Of a DNA stretch of 64,000 nucleotides, positions 33,193 through 41,491 are shown one piece after another; position 1 is the stretch's first letter; each line of letters starts with the position of its first letter. Both the position numbers and the translations under genes were made by a program. This DNA comes from Pseudomonadota bacterium. Its GTDB lineage: Bacteria; Desulfobacterota; Syntrophobacteria; Syntrophobacterales; Syntrophobacteraceae. The notes below the pieces were generated by a model. The model did not search any database, was not told the origin of the DNA, and saw nothing but the letters and a program-made list of their open reading frames with translations. Where the stretch lies: NCBI GenBank assembly GCA_023416335.1, contig JAEZHY010000053.1, positions 1 to 64,000 on the forward strand, read 5' to 3'.

Positions 33193-34404
33193 ATGAAAAA
33201 TAATTTCATGCTGACCTCAGAGTCGGTAACGGCGGGAAATCCCGACAAGCTCTGCGACATTATAAGCGATGCGATAGTTGACCGCTTTCTCCAGCAGGAC
33301 CCCAAGTCGCGTGTGATTGCCGAGTGTTCGGTCGCGACGTCCATTGTGTTCATAGCCGCCAGATTTGCCTCCGAAGCCGTCTGCAACCTCTCGGAAATTG
33401 CCAGAAGGGTTATTCGCCGCGTGGGATACGAAGGTCCGGACTTCAACGCCAGAACATCGAGCGTGTTGACCAGTATCAAGGAACTCCCCGCCGATCCCGA
33501 AGACAGGTTCGATGAAACTTCGTTGAGTTCCGAAGAGATCGAACGCATACCCGCGGGCAACCAGGTTACGATTTTCGGCTTTGCCTGCAACCAGAACGAT
33601 GCGTACATGCCGCTCCCGATCTGGCTCGCCCACAAGCTCTCCAGGCAAATCAGCGCGGTCAAAAACGACGGCCTGCTGCCTTATCTTTGCCCTGAAGCAA
33701 AAACCGACGTCGGCGTGGAATATCGATTCAGAAAGCCTTCGCGCATTCACAGCATAACGATCACGGCCAGCCAGAAGGAACTGAGGAAACCGGACCTGAA
33801 CCGGTTGCGTGCGGATCTCAAGGAAGCGGTGATCGATGCGGTTTTCCGGGACGAACCGGTTAAACCGGACAACCGGACCGAGATTTTTATCAACCCCGAA
33901 GGGATTTTCCATCTGGGCGGTCCGTCGGTGCATTCGGGCCTGACGGGGCGAAAGACCGCTATAGACACTTACGGCGGGTATTCACGGCATGGAGGAGCGG
34001 CGCTCAGCGGGAAGGACCCGTTGCGTATCGACCGCGTCGGGGCTTATGCAGCGCGGTATGCCGCGAAGAACGTGGTCGCCGCAGGTCTGGCCGATGAGTG
34101 CGAGGTCCAGTTGAGCTATTCGATTGCGCTTTCGCGCCCCGCCAGTATCCAGGTGGAAACGTTCGGTACCGGACGGATTCCGGACGATGACCTGGCTTCC
34201 TTGATCTCGGAACAGTTCGAGTTCAGGCTCGCGGGGATAGTTGGGGAATTCAACCTGCGACGGCTCCCGGCGGAGAGGCAGGGAAGGTTTTATCAAAACC
34301 TGGCGGTCTACGGCCAGGTGGGTCGAATCGACCTGGACCTTCCCTGGGAAAAAACGGACAAGGCGGCATTGCTGATTGAAGCTGTCGGGGCGGAAGCGAA
34401 GTAA
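33193..34404 (+). CDS. Divergent S-adenosylmethionine synthetase homologue (MetK-like)
   Basis: A 403-residue protein clearly of the bacterial MetK fold: opening SESVTAGNPDKLCDIISDA, IFINPEGIFHLGGP, GLTGRKTAIDTYGGYSRHGG, ALSGKDP and the closing PWEKTDKAALL. By comparison with E. coli MetK, phosphate and metal ligands mostly remain (D18 for D16, E44 for E42, K170 for K165, R253/K254 for R244/K245, K274/D275 for the GKDP pair). But H14 is N16, E55 is R57, D118 is N123 and D238 is H247. The lost acidic residues belong to the methionine and active-site set, so ordinary SAM synthesis is doubtful. It follows the P-type ATPase by 14 bases and is probably co-expressed. A second, canonical metK is expected elsewhere in the genome. 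Confidence 0.88.
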   Translation: MKNNFMLTSESVTAGNPDKLCDIISDAIVDRFLQQDPKSRVIAECSVATSIVFIAARFASEAVCNLSEIARRVIRRVGYEGPDFNARTSSVLTSIKELPADPEDRFDETSLSSEEIERIPAGNQVTIFGFACNQNDAYMPLPIWLAHKLSRQISAVKNDGLLPYLCPEAKTDVGVEYRFRKPSRIHSITITASQKELRKPDLNRLRADLKEAVIDAVFRDEPVKPDNRTEIFINPEGIFHLGGPSVHSGLTGRKTAIDTYGGYSRHGGAALSGKDPLRIDRVGAYAARYAAKNVVAAGLADECEVQLSYSIALSRPASIQVETFGTGRIPDDDLASLISEQFEFRLAGIVGEFNLRRLPAERQGRFYQNLAVYGQVGRIDLDLPWEKTDKAALLIEAVGAEAK

Positions 34405-34450
34405 AATACTCAAGCAAATTCAGGCTTTTGGCAGAGTCCGTCGTTCGTAC

Positions 34451-34585
34451 AAAGCGTGGGGACGACGGCGCTTATCGGAATGGCCGGGCGGTGGGCACCA
34501 AAAGACCACCGCGCTACGCTCCCCCACCCTACACGGCTCCGCTCGTTTTTGCATGCTCGTGAATACTCGCTGGTTCCCAAGGTCC
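34451..34585 (+). repeat. 135-bp direct repeat, left copy
   Basis: Matches 34901-35035 at an offset of exactly 450 bases with two mismatches. It includes a GTGGGCACC block, CTACGCTCCCCCACCCTACA and the start of the GGTTCCCAAGG stem. Together with its twin it brackets the MITE-like copy at 34613-34813. Confidence 0.85.
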
Positions 34586-34612
34586 TTCCTTTGGAACCCC
34601 ATCCCGCCAGGG

Positions 34613-34813
34613 CGTAGGATGGGTGACAACCCATCGCTTTTCGGAACGCCCCGGAATGATTGACCGGAGAGGCATAATTCGGTGCCTGGAAACACGGGAA
34701 AGTCGTCATACGGAAAAAGAAGTCGTATTCGACAGTCCTTGAGCTTCCCGGAGGCTGAGAGGGGAAGGAGCCTAAAAACGATGGGTTCCCGCTCCGCTCC
34801 CACCCATCCTACG
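34613..34813 (+). mobile_element. MITE-like element, copy 3 (family A)
   Basis: 201 bp with perfect 13-bp terminal inverted repeats (CGTAGGATGGGTG at 34613-34625, CACCCATCCTACG at 34801-34813), same orientation as the copy at 7036. Here only the core is present, without the longer flanks shared by copies 1 and 2, which fits independent placement of the core. Confidence 0.7.
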
Positions 34814-34900
34814 GCTTGAATACGCTGCAAAAAGGTGGACGGTCGAGTAAGGTGTAGGAGCGGAGTAAGCATTATCGTGCCCACCATCCGCCCTTCGGAT

Positions 34901-35035
34901 AAAGCGTGGGGACGACGGTGCTTATCGGAATGGCCGGGCGGTGGGCACCAAGAGACCACCGCGCTACGCTCCCCCACCCTACACGGCTCCGCTCGTTTTT
35001 GCATGCTCGTGAATACTCGCTGGTTCCCAAGGTCC
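34901..35035 (+). repeat. 135-bp direct repeat, right copy
   Basis: Twin of 34451-34585 with two substitutions. The very low divergence compared with other repeats in the window suggests a recent duplication or gene-conversion event. No gene is supported in 34405-35364. Confidence 0.85.
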
Positions 35036-35237
35036 GCCTTGGGAACCCCGCCCCCGTAGGCATGATGAGCACAGACACCCGCATTGTCGCTCTTCCGGCA
35101 CCTTCATCGCAGCCGTCTTGTGCTTCGCCCCCCGGAAATGATTCCGGGCCACCCGACATCGTTAACAACATGTATTTCCCATGGACGAATATGTGGAGTC
35201 GCCTCTGCTTGCAAGAATATGTTAGTTAAAGTAAATC

Positions 35238-35266
35238 TTGACAAAATTATCAAGTAATGCTTAAAC
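35238..35266 (+). promoter_or_regulatory. Sigma-70-type promoter
   Basis: TTGACA (35238-35243) and TTAAAC (35261-35266) with a 17-bp spacer, about 100 bp upstream of the small gene at 35365. Confidence 0.5.
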
Positions 35267-35364
35267 TCCTAGCCTTAAGCCGTTGTTCTCCACTAGCTTT
35301 CTTTACATGCTCCTGTTCCCGTGTCACAGCTTTGCACCAATCCTTCTATTCCGGAGACGATGCG

Positions 35365-35556
35365 ATGGCGGAGATGATCGAGACAAGAGATACCCCGAGA
35401 AAAGAATACGGTTTCAATCCGAACCTTATCCAGATCGCGAGGTACATGGAAGAGCATGCCCGCGTTCTCCAGGAGACGGGATGGTCCGACGACGCGACCG
35501 ATCTTCGGAGATGGGCCCAAGAGCTGCGGCGGAAATCATCCGAAGCAGGTGACTGA
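35365..35556 (+). CDS. 63-residue soluble orphan protein
   Basis: A short charged protein (starts MAEMIETRDTPRKEYGF) with a predicted helical body, QIARYMEEHARVLQETGW and DLRRWAQELRRKSSE. The start at 35365 follows a CCGGAGACGATGCG site; an in-frame extension to 35257 gives a Cys/Ser-rich leader judged noncoding. No family recognised. Promoter at 35238 and protein-like composition support it; its role is unknown. Confidence 0.55.
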   Translation: MAEMIETRDTPRKEYGFNPNLIQIARYMEEHARVLQETGWSDDATDLRRWAQELRRKSSEAGD

Positions 35557-35933
35557 TCAGCCTGACTGCTTTTCCCTACTCAACTCCCCGATATATTGAT
35601 GGTTCCTCTTTTGTTTAACACTTCTTTACCGGACCTTTACACTTCTTCGCATTAACGATCTTTTCTCTTGATTGCAATTTTACACTTGCAGTGTCAGGAT
35701 CTTTTACAGTTCGATAAGACTTTTTATACTTCAATAACAAAAAGGCTGACGTTCTGTGGTCCGATTACTTGTTCAAAATACACACGAATAATCTAGAACT
35801 AAACTCATCGGGCATTTGAAGGTCAGCATGGCTGTCGGTACGGTTTTTGATCCGGAAAAACTCTATCGTTTTCTTGATGAATTAAGCTCATCAGAGAGTT
35901 TGTATTCAACTAAAAGTAACGAGGAGTTTTCCA
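35557..35933. other. AT-rich control region upstream of the TSUP gene
   Basis: 377 bp, distinctly AT-rich, no supported gene. It contains the palindrome ACACT-TGC-AGTGT at 35682-35694 and several TTTACACTT-like repeats around 35640-35690, possibly regulator sites. A frame at 35816-36004 overlaps the TSUP gene start and is rejected. Confidence 0.4.
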
Positions 35934-37214
35934 ATGAGTGGTCCAAGGCAAGTTTACGAATTTCTGAAAGCTGCTTCTATAGCACATGCTCGCTGGGATT
36001 ATGAGGTATCGACTTCCATACTGAAAAACCGGAAAAAGCTTATCATCCTGGCCCTGTTGCTCATGCCCATCGTGGTCGTATCTCTTCTGGAAGCCGCCCC
36101 CCTGCTGGGTGGTAAAGAAGCGTACGCTCCCGCATTTTATTCGACGGACATTTTCCTCGTGTCGATAGCCATCGGCTTGGCGGCGGGCCTGATCACCGGG
36201 TGCATCGGCGCGGGCGGCGGTTTCATTACAACTCCGGCGCTCATGGCGGCCGGAGTGAAAGGAATTCTGGCGGTCGGCACCGACCTTTTCCATATTTTCG
36301 CAAAAGCGATCATGGGAACCGCGGTCCACAAGAAACTGGGCAATGTCTCGGTCAAACTTGCGATAGGCTTTCTCGTCGGTTCGGGTGTCGGGACCTTTAT
36401 CGGGGGCGCAATCAACCGGGTGCTCTACAACATCGATCCCCTGCTGAGCGAGGCGTTCATCAGTTCCGTGTACGCCATTTTGCTGGGGTTCCTCGGGTTC
36501 TATTCCCTCTTCGATTATCTCAAATCCAGAAAAGGCGACAATGCGGGGGATGCGCACGGGTCCGCATCGACCGGCATGCCCAACATTGCCGTCAAGCTGC
36601 AAAAGATTAACGTGCCTCCGATGATCCCCTTTGACGAAGACTTCATCCCGGGCGGCAAGAAAATTTCCTGGGTTATTGTTGCCGCCGGCGGGGCGGTGGT
36701 CGGCATCCTGGCTTCGATCATGGGTGTCGGAGGCGGCTTTGTCACCTTCCCCATGTTCGTGTACGTATTCGGCGTCTCCTCCATGACCACGGTCGGAACG
36801 GATATCCTTCAAATCATCTTCACGGCCGGTCTCGCTTCCATCGGGCAATACGCGATTTACGGCTATGTCTTCTATTCACTGGCCATGGGCATGCTGCTCG
36901 GCTCGCTTTTGGGCATCCAGGTCGGGGCACTGACCACCAAAGTGGTGAAGGGTATCCACATCCGGGGCTTTTACGCTGTCTCCATTCTTGCCGGTTTTGT
37001 CAATCGGGCGGCTACCCTTCCCAGAAAAATGGTCGAACTTGAGATGATCAGCATCCCCAAATCCGTCACCACGAACATAGAATTCATCGGCAACATCGCC
37101 TTCTGGGTGACGGTGGGTATTTTCGGACTCTGGATCTTCGCAAAGTTCTTCTCCAACATCAGGCTCTTGAGAGAAGAAACGAAGCCCGAGATGGCCCTGA
37201 AGTCCGCAGCTTAG
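35934..37214 (+). CDS. TSUP (TauE/SafE) family membrane carrier
   Basis: A 426-residue polytopic membrane protein with about nine TM helices. The two halves of the TSUP fold are visible: LAAGLITGCIGAGGGFITTP near 78-97 and GILASIMGVGGGFVTFPMF in the second half, separated by a hydrophilic loop about 200-240. Family members export sulfite, sulfoacetate, sulfolactate or related organosulfonates, or take up anions. An N-terminal helix about 33-55 is extra compared with short family members. AACGAGGAGTTTTCC gives the start. The next gene, 31 bases on, encodes an unknown two-span membrane protein that may be its partner. Confidence 0.92.
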   Translation: MSGPRQVYEFLKAASIAHARWDYEVSTSILKNRKKLIILALLLMPIVVVSLLEAAPLLGGKEAYAPAFYSTDIFLVSIAIGLAAGLITGCIGAGGGFITTPALMAAGVKGILAVGTDLFHIFAKAIMGTAVHKKLGNVSVKLAIGFLVGSGVGTFIGGAINRVLYNIDPLLSEAFISSVYAILLGFLGFYSLFDYLKSRKGDNAGDAHGSASTGMPNIAVKLQKINVPPMIPFDEDFIPGGKKISWVIVAAGGAVVGILASIMGVGGGFVTFPMFVYVFGVSSMTTVGTDILQIIFTAGLASIGQYAIYGYVFYSLAMGMLLGSLLGIQVGALTTKVVKGIHIRGFYAVSILAGFVNRAATLPRKMVELEMISIPKSVTTNIEFIGNIAFWVTVGIFGLWIFAKFFSNIRLLREETKPEMALKSAA

Positions 37215-37245
37215 ACTTCCGGAATAACAAAAGAGGAGAATGCAA

Positions 37246-37956
37246 ATGTTGATGAGACAGAAAAAAAGTCTAAGCATGGGTATTATCATGGGAATAAGCT
37301 TCATCGGAGTGCTGCTGATTATCCTGTCCCCCGTCTTTGGCGGAAAGAACGGACTCGAATACTCCGATGCTCTTTTCAATAAGCTGGCCAAGGGATCTTC
37401 CTTTTTCATCCCTGAACTCACGGCAAGCCTGAAAGATGTCCAGAAGGAAGAGATCTCCGTCTCGATCAAAATGGACAATGCCGATCAGGCTGCCAAAGCC
37501 GCCAGGGTGCTTGCCCAAGGATTGGCAAAGACGAGCGTTCAGGGATCCGAAGTCAAGATAAACGGCAATCTTGTAAAAATGCTTTCTACCGTTTTGGACG
37601 ATTCCACCGCCATGTATTACGACAGGGGCGCCGAGGTAAAAAGCAGGTATTCAATGGATGAAAGAGATGTCATGTCCACGTGGTGGGGCGTACTGAACCG
37701 GGTTGCCAAGGAACTTCAGAAGGCCCGGAAAGCTGAAGAAACCAATGTGATCTTTGAAGTAATGAAGAAGGGGATCGAGCCGGCCTACAACTTCTACGGC
37801 ATCGAAGCCCAGAAGGTTTCCGACAAGGCCCTCACCGTCCTGGGCATGCTGGCGTTCTACATCCTGTATACGATGTGGTGGGGCTACGCGATTTTCTACA
37901 TGTTCGACGGGCTGGGCCTGAGCATGAAGAAGGCCAAGGTGAAACAGGAAGTATAA
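37246..37956 (+). CDS. Two-span membrane protein paired with the TSUP carrier
   Basis: A 236-residue protein (ATG at 37246, 6 bases after AGAGGAG; an ATG at 37240 is too close to that site). A TM helix about 10-30 and another about 200-222 (LGMLAFYILYTMWWGYAIFYMF) enclose a roughly 165-residue, probably extracytoplasmic, Lys/Ala-rich domain. No family recognised. It is co-transcribed with the TSUP gene and followed by a strong terminator, so the two form a complete unit. A role as a binding or regulatory subunit is inference. Confidence 0.78.
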   Translation: MLMRQKKSLSMGIIMGISFIGVLLIILSPVFGGKNGLEYSDALFNKLAKGSSFFIPELTASLKDVQKEEISVSIKMDNADQAAKAARVLAQGLAKTSVQGSEVKINGNLVKMLSTVLDDSTAMYYDRGAEVKSRYSMDERDVMSTWWGVLNRVAKELQKARKAEETNVIFEVMKKGIEPAYNFYGIEAQKVSDKALTVLGMLAFYILYTMWWGYAIFYMFDGLGLSMKKAKVKQEV

Positions 37957-37981
37957 TCCCGATTCGAATCGATGAATCCGT

Positions 37982-38019
37982 AAAAGGGGCGGGCACGTTT
38001 TCCGTGCCCGCCCCTTTTT
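37982..38019 (+). terminator. Strong Rho-independent terminator
   Basis: AAAAGGGGCGGGCACG (37982-37997) pairs perfectly with CGTGCCCGCCCCTTTT (38003-38018), followed by another T. With A's on the left and T's on the right it can serve both strands, that is the TSUP operon and the convergent gene ending at 38097. Confidence 0.9.
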
Positions 38020-38096
38020 GCAAATATCAACAACCTCCGTCGGATACCGGGACTAACCTCTTCTATTCATCGTTTCCGACTGGATTACAAATTCCC

Positions 38097-39692
38097 CTAC
38101 TCGCAGTTCAGTATTTCTTCGGCCTCCTGCCTGTAGGCGTCCATGATATAGGGGACCTTCGTTACCCTGGTACATTCGTCGGACAGGGACATCAGGTCCC
38201 TGCGCGAGATCGCTCCGACGTTGAAGCGGCGCGCCCCGGCCATGAGCTGCTGCAGTCCGACCTTCAGCTTGTCCACATAGCTGTATACGCCGATCGCGCC
38301 GAGCGGAATCTCCTTCGCGTTTCCGTTGCCGAGGATCTCCTTTACCGCTTCGAAGTTGATGAAGATTTCCTCGACGCTGCTCCCGTACTGGCTGACGGTC
38401 TTGGGTAGATCGTCTTTTGCCATCCATTCGCCGATGTTCTTACCGACCATTCCGGGTATCATCAGCGCGCGGCCCATGCATATCGCTTTTATATGCGGCG
38501 CTCCAAGGGCAAGGGCCTTGAAGACACCGTCCTCGCTCGAAAATCCGCCGGCAAAGGCGATGTCCGGCACTCTTTCGCCGCGCTCGGCCAGCTTGTTGCA
38601 GAATTCCCAGGCCGCCGAGTGCAGATAGATGCTTGGAATGCCCCATTCCTCCATCATTCTCCACGGGCTCATGCCGGTCCCGCCCGGCGCGCCGTCAATT
38701 GTGAGCAGGTCTATTTTCGCCATGGAACTCCACTTGATGGCCATTGCCAGTTCCCGCAGGCTGTAGGCTCCGGTTTTGAGTGTAACCCGCTTGAATCCGA
38801 GCTTCCTCAGGCGGTCTACTTCGGCGAGGAAGCCTTCCCGGCTGACAAAGCCGAGCCTGCTGTGCCGTTCGAACTCTTTGATGGCCCCGTCCCGGTAAGC
38901 CGCCTGGACAACTTTACTGGAGGGATCGGGAGTGACTATATACCCACGCTTCTGCAGTTCACGGGCGCGTTCCAGGCTTTCCACCTTGATTTCGCCGCCG
39001 ATGCATTTCGCTCCCTGGCCCCATTTCAATTCGATTGTCTGCAGCCCGTGTTTGTCGATTACGTACTCCGCCACTCCCAGTCTCGTGTCCTCGACGTTCA
39101 TCTGGACCAGCAGTTCCCCGTAACCGTTGTAGTACCGTTTGTATATTTCGATACGGCGGTCCATGTCGGGAGACTTCACGATCTTGCATTTGCTGTTCAG
39201 CTCCAGGCCGGGGTCGATTCCGCAGACGTTTTCTCCGCAAACGAGCGTAATTCCGCTAATCGCGGCTCCTACAGCAAAATGGTCCCAGTTCTTTCTCGCA
39301 ATTTCGGTGGATCCCAGTGCGCCCGTGAAGACGGGAGCTCGCATCTTGACCTTGATATCCCATCCGTATTCGGTTTCGATATTGACCGCGGGAAAGATCG
39401 CGGAGTCGGGTCCGGCTTCGACGCCTTCGGGAAGACCGGATGCTCCCATTGCGTATCCCTGTATGTTGAGGTGGGAGTAATCAATGGGGTAATTTTTGTC
39501 CCCGCCGGCGGTTATCTGGCCGAACGGAGCGGGGTAGAGCACTTCCCGGCCTCTGAAAGCGGTCCTGAAAATTTCGCAGTTTCCCCTGCAGCCGTCGATG
39601 CACCTGGAACAAAGGCCGCTCATGGGAACAACACTTTTCGATCTGTTGAAGGACAAGGTGGCGTCATTTGAATTGGGCGTAGAAAAGTTCAT
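38097..39692 (-). CDS. FMN-binding glutamate synthase-like protein (archaeal-type GltB domain)
   Basis: A 531-residue protein with the central and FMN domain of glutamate synthase but without the glutaminase domain. An N-terminal Cys set C28-x2-C31-x3-C35-x3-C39 (CSRCIDGCRGNC) looks like a cluster site. FMN-barrel landmarks: VKMRAPVFTGALG, KWGQGAKCIGGEIK, LTIDGAPGGTGMSP and AFAGGFSSEDGVFKALALGA. Stand-alone versions are common in archaea and strict anaerobes, working with separate ferredoxin and amidotransferase subunits, which are not seen here. AGGAGCAGTACC precedes the start. A 732-bp gene-free region lies upstream. Confidence 0.92.
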   Translation of the reverse strand: MNFSTPNSNDATLSFNRSKSVVPMSGLCSRCIDGCRGNCEIFRTAFRGREVLYPAPFGQITAGGDKNYPIDYSHLNIQGYAMGASGLPEGVEAGPDSAIFPAVNIETEYGWDIKVKMRAPVFTGALGSTEIARKNWDHFAVGAAISGITLVCGENVCGIDPGLELNSKCKIVKSPDMDRRIEIYKRYYNGYGELLVQMNVEDTRLGVAEYVIDKHGLQTIELKWGQGAKCIGGEIKVESLERARELQKRGYIVTPDPSSKVVQAAYRDGAIKEFERHSRLGFVSREGFLAEVDRLRKLGFKRVTLKTGAYSLRELAMAIKWSSMAKIDLLTIDGAPGGTGMSPWRMMEEWGIPSIYLHSAAWEFCNKLAERGERVPDIAFAGGFSSEDGVFKALALGAPHIKAICMGRALMIPGMVGKNIGEWMAKDDLPKTVSQYGSSVEEIFINFEAVKEILGNGNAKEIPLGAIGVYSYVDKLKVGLQQLMAGARRFNVGAISRRDLMSLSDECTRVTKVPYIMDAYRQEAEEILNCE

Positions 39693-40424
39693 GGTACTGC
39701 TCCTGACATTTAAGTGGACGCAATAGTATTGAGGACAGAAAGGCTTCCGGACTATCCTCGGTAAGCATATGGGGGGTGTGGAACCGCGGGCCTGATAACT
39801 TTGTATGAGATATTGAAGAGGGACTGTGCTGTGTCGATACCCGCAGGCGTTAAATGAGTAGTACTAAAATAAAACATGACTAAATTAGTTTAATATCTTG
39901 TTACTGTCAATGAATTTCCGAGCGCATCCGAAATGTAAGTTCCTGTTTTATCGGTCCGATAGCATCAGGCATAGCTGAGCAATGTCAGCTTTGTGGTTTT
40001 AATTTAAACTAATACACTTCTGATGTATCTCGTGTGACTAATAAAATGCGTTAAGAACCTGACGAGGAGAGACTTGTGTCCGACTAACCTGTTATTGGCA
40101 TTTCGAAGAGAAGCTTCAATTCGGAGAGGAATAAATGACTGTGCAATCTATATTAACATATAGGTGGATAATCGGTTTGACCAACTCGCCTGGAGCCTCC
40201 GGTTATAAACAGCCGAATCTCGATTGATACCCTTTAGGCATAGCCTGTTAGCCATGTGGAGAGGCCGGGATATAGTTGCCCCGTCATTCGTGCGGTGGGT
40301 GGAAGTTTTGGCTTTCCGTATCTAGGTTGTAAGTATACAGGTGTACGACCTGCCCGCTTCCGGGATGATGATGGGCAACTTCAGCTTTGCCCACCAATTC
40401 GTCCCGGATTGTGAGATCTTCAGC
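39693..40424. other. 732-bp AT-rich gap, possibly holding a noncoding RNA
   Basis: No protein gene supported. The stretch 39830-40200 is clearly AT-richer than its surroundings. Near the folD end are hairpins CAGGT-GTACG-ACCTG (40338-40352) and GGGCAA (40373-40378) with TTGCCC (40387-40392); the latter may terminate folD on the minus strand. A short family B fragment (GTGTGGAACCGCGG) lies near 39777. No tRNA, tmRNA, RNase P or SRP signature was found. Confidence 0.4.
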
Positions 40425-41339
40425 TCACTTCGACTTCGCGGATTGCTGTTCACTCTTGATGTTGTTGTGCACCTTGCAGGCACGGACCGTATTCTTCATG
40501 AGCATGGTAATCGTCATCGGGCCTACGCCGCCCGGCACAGGGGTTATGGCGCTCGCACGTTCCGCGGCTTCCTGGAAAGCGACATCGCCTTTGAGGATTC
40601 GTTTTCCATCGGCGGTCTTCCCGACCTCGTTCACGCCCACGTCGATGACCACGGCGCCCGGCTTCACCCAATCTCCTTTAACGTACTCCGCAACACCGGC
40701 GGCCACAATGAGAATGTCGGCGCGCAGGGCATGCTGTTTGACGTCTTTGGTGCGGGTATGGCAGATGGTCACCGTCGCATTTGCTCCGGCTGCTTTCTGG
40801 ATGAGCATCATCGCGATCGGCTTGCCGACGATATTCGAACGTCCGACAACCACCACTTCGGCCCCTGCGATCTGCGTCCCGGACCGGACAAGCAGTTCCT
40901 GGATCCCGGCCGGCGTGCAGGGCAGGTAGTCCGGCTCACCGATCATCAGCTTGCCGACGTTTACGGGATGAAAGGCGTCCACGTCCTTGCCGGGATCGAT
41001 CGAGAGCAGGACCCTGTTTTCGTTGACGTGTTTCGGCAGCGGGAGCTGCACGAGGATTCCGTCGATTTTCGAATCTTTATTGTACTTGTCTATAAGTTTG
41101 AGCAGGTCTTCTTCGCTCAGGTCCGCAGGCTGGCTGTCCTGGACGGAATAGAACCCGAGTTCGTGGGCCGTATTCTGTTTCGCACGGACATAGCTCTGGG
41201 AAGCCGGATTCTCGCCGACGAGGATGGTAACCAGTCCGGGCACCACCCCGTATTTTTCCTGTAACTGCTGGACCTCGGCTTTCAGCTCGGCGCGTATTTC
41301 TTTGGCTACATCAGCCCCTTTAAGCAATTTGGCAGACAT
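40425..41339 (-). CDS. folD: Bifunctional methylene-THF dehydrogenase/methenyl-THF cyclohydrolase
   Basis: A 304-residue FolD that interconverts 5,10-methylene-, 5,10-methenyl- and 10-formyl-tetrahydrofolate using NAD(P). Landmarks: Y50 and K54 in QSYVRAKQ (active site), DGILVQLPLPKH, the nucleotide site VVVGRSNIVGKP, and TPVPGGVGPMTITML near the end. Length slightly above the usual 280-290 because of a polar C-terminal tail. Site AGAGGTGACGG before the start. Directly downstream of fhs on the same strand; together they form the formate-to-methylene-THF steps of the Wood-Ljungdahl methyl branch, usable in either direction. Confidence 0.97.
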   Translation of the reverse strand: MSAKLLKGADVAKEIRAELKAEVQQLQEKYGVVPGLVTILVGENPASQSYVRAKQNTAHELGFYSVQDSQPADLSEEDLLKLIDKYNKDSKIDGILVQLPLPKHVNENRVLLSIDPGKDVDAFHPVNVGKLMIGEPDYLPCTPAGIQELLVRSGTQIAGAEVVVVGRSNIVGKPIAMMLIQKAAGANATVTICHTRTKDVKQHALRADILIVAAGVAEYVKGDWVKPGAVVIDVGVNEVGKTADGKRILKGDVAFQEAAERASAITPVPGGVGPMTITMLMKNTVRACKVHNNIKSEQQSAKSK

Positions 41340-41447
41340 CCGTCACCTCTCATGGTTCTGGGTTTGATTTAACCCTTCAGAATATTTGGGTAATGTCGAA
41401 TTGTAAATCGGCAAAGGGGAACCGGAAAGCTCATCCGGTTGAAAACA

Positions 41448-41483
41448 CCCTCCACCCGGCAGGCAACGATACCGGGTGGAGGG
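41448..41483 (-). terminator. Terminator between fhs and folD
   Basis: CCCTCCACCCGG (41448-41459) and CCGGGTGGAGGG (41472-41483) form a perfect 12-bp stem. On the minus strand it is followed by TGTTTTC, 9 bp after the fhs stop. It may end or attenuate fhs transcription before folD. Confidence 0.75.
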
Positions 41484-41491
41484 TAGTCCTG

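Noticed and set aside
35816..36004. 62-residue frame before the TSUP gene
   Set aside because: It overlaps the start of the TSUP gene in another frame and has no clear family or homologous pattern.
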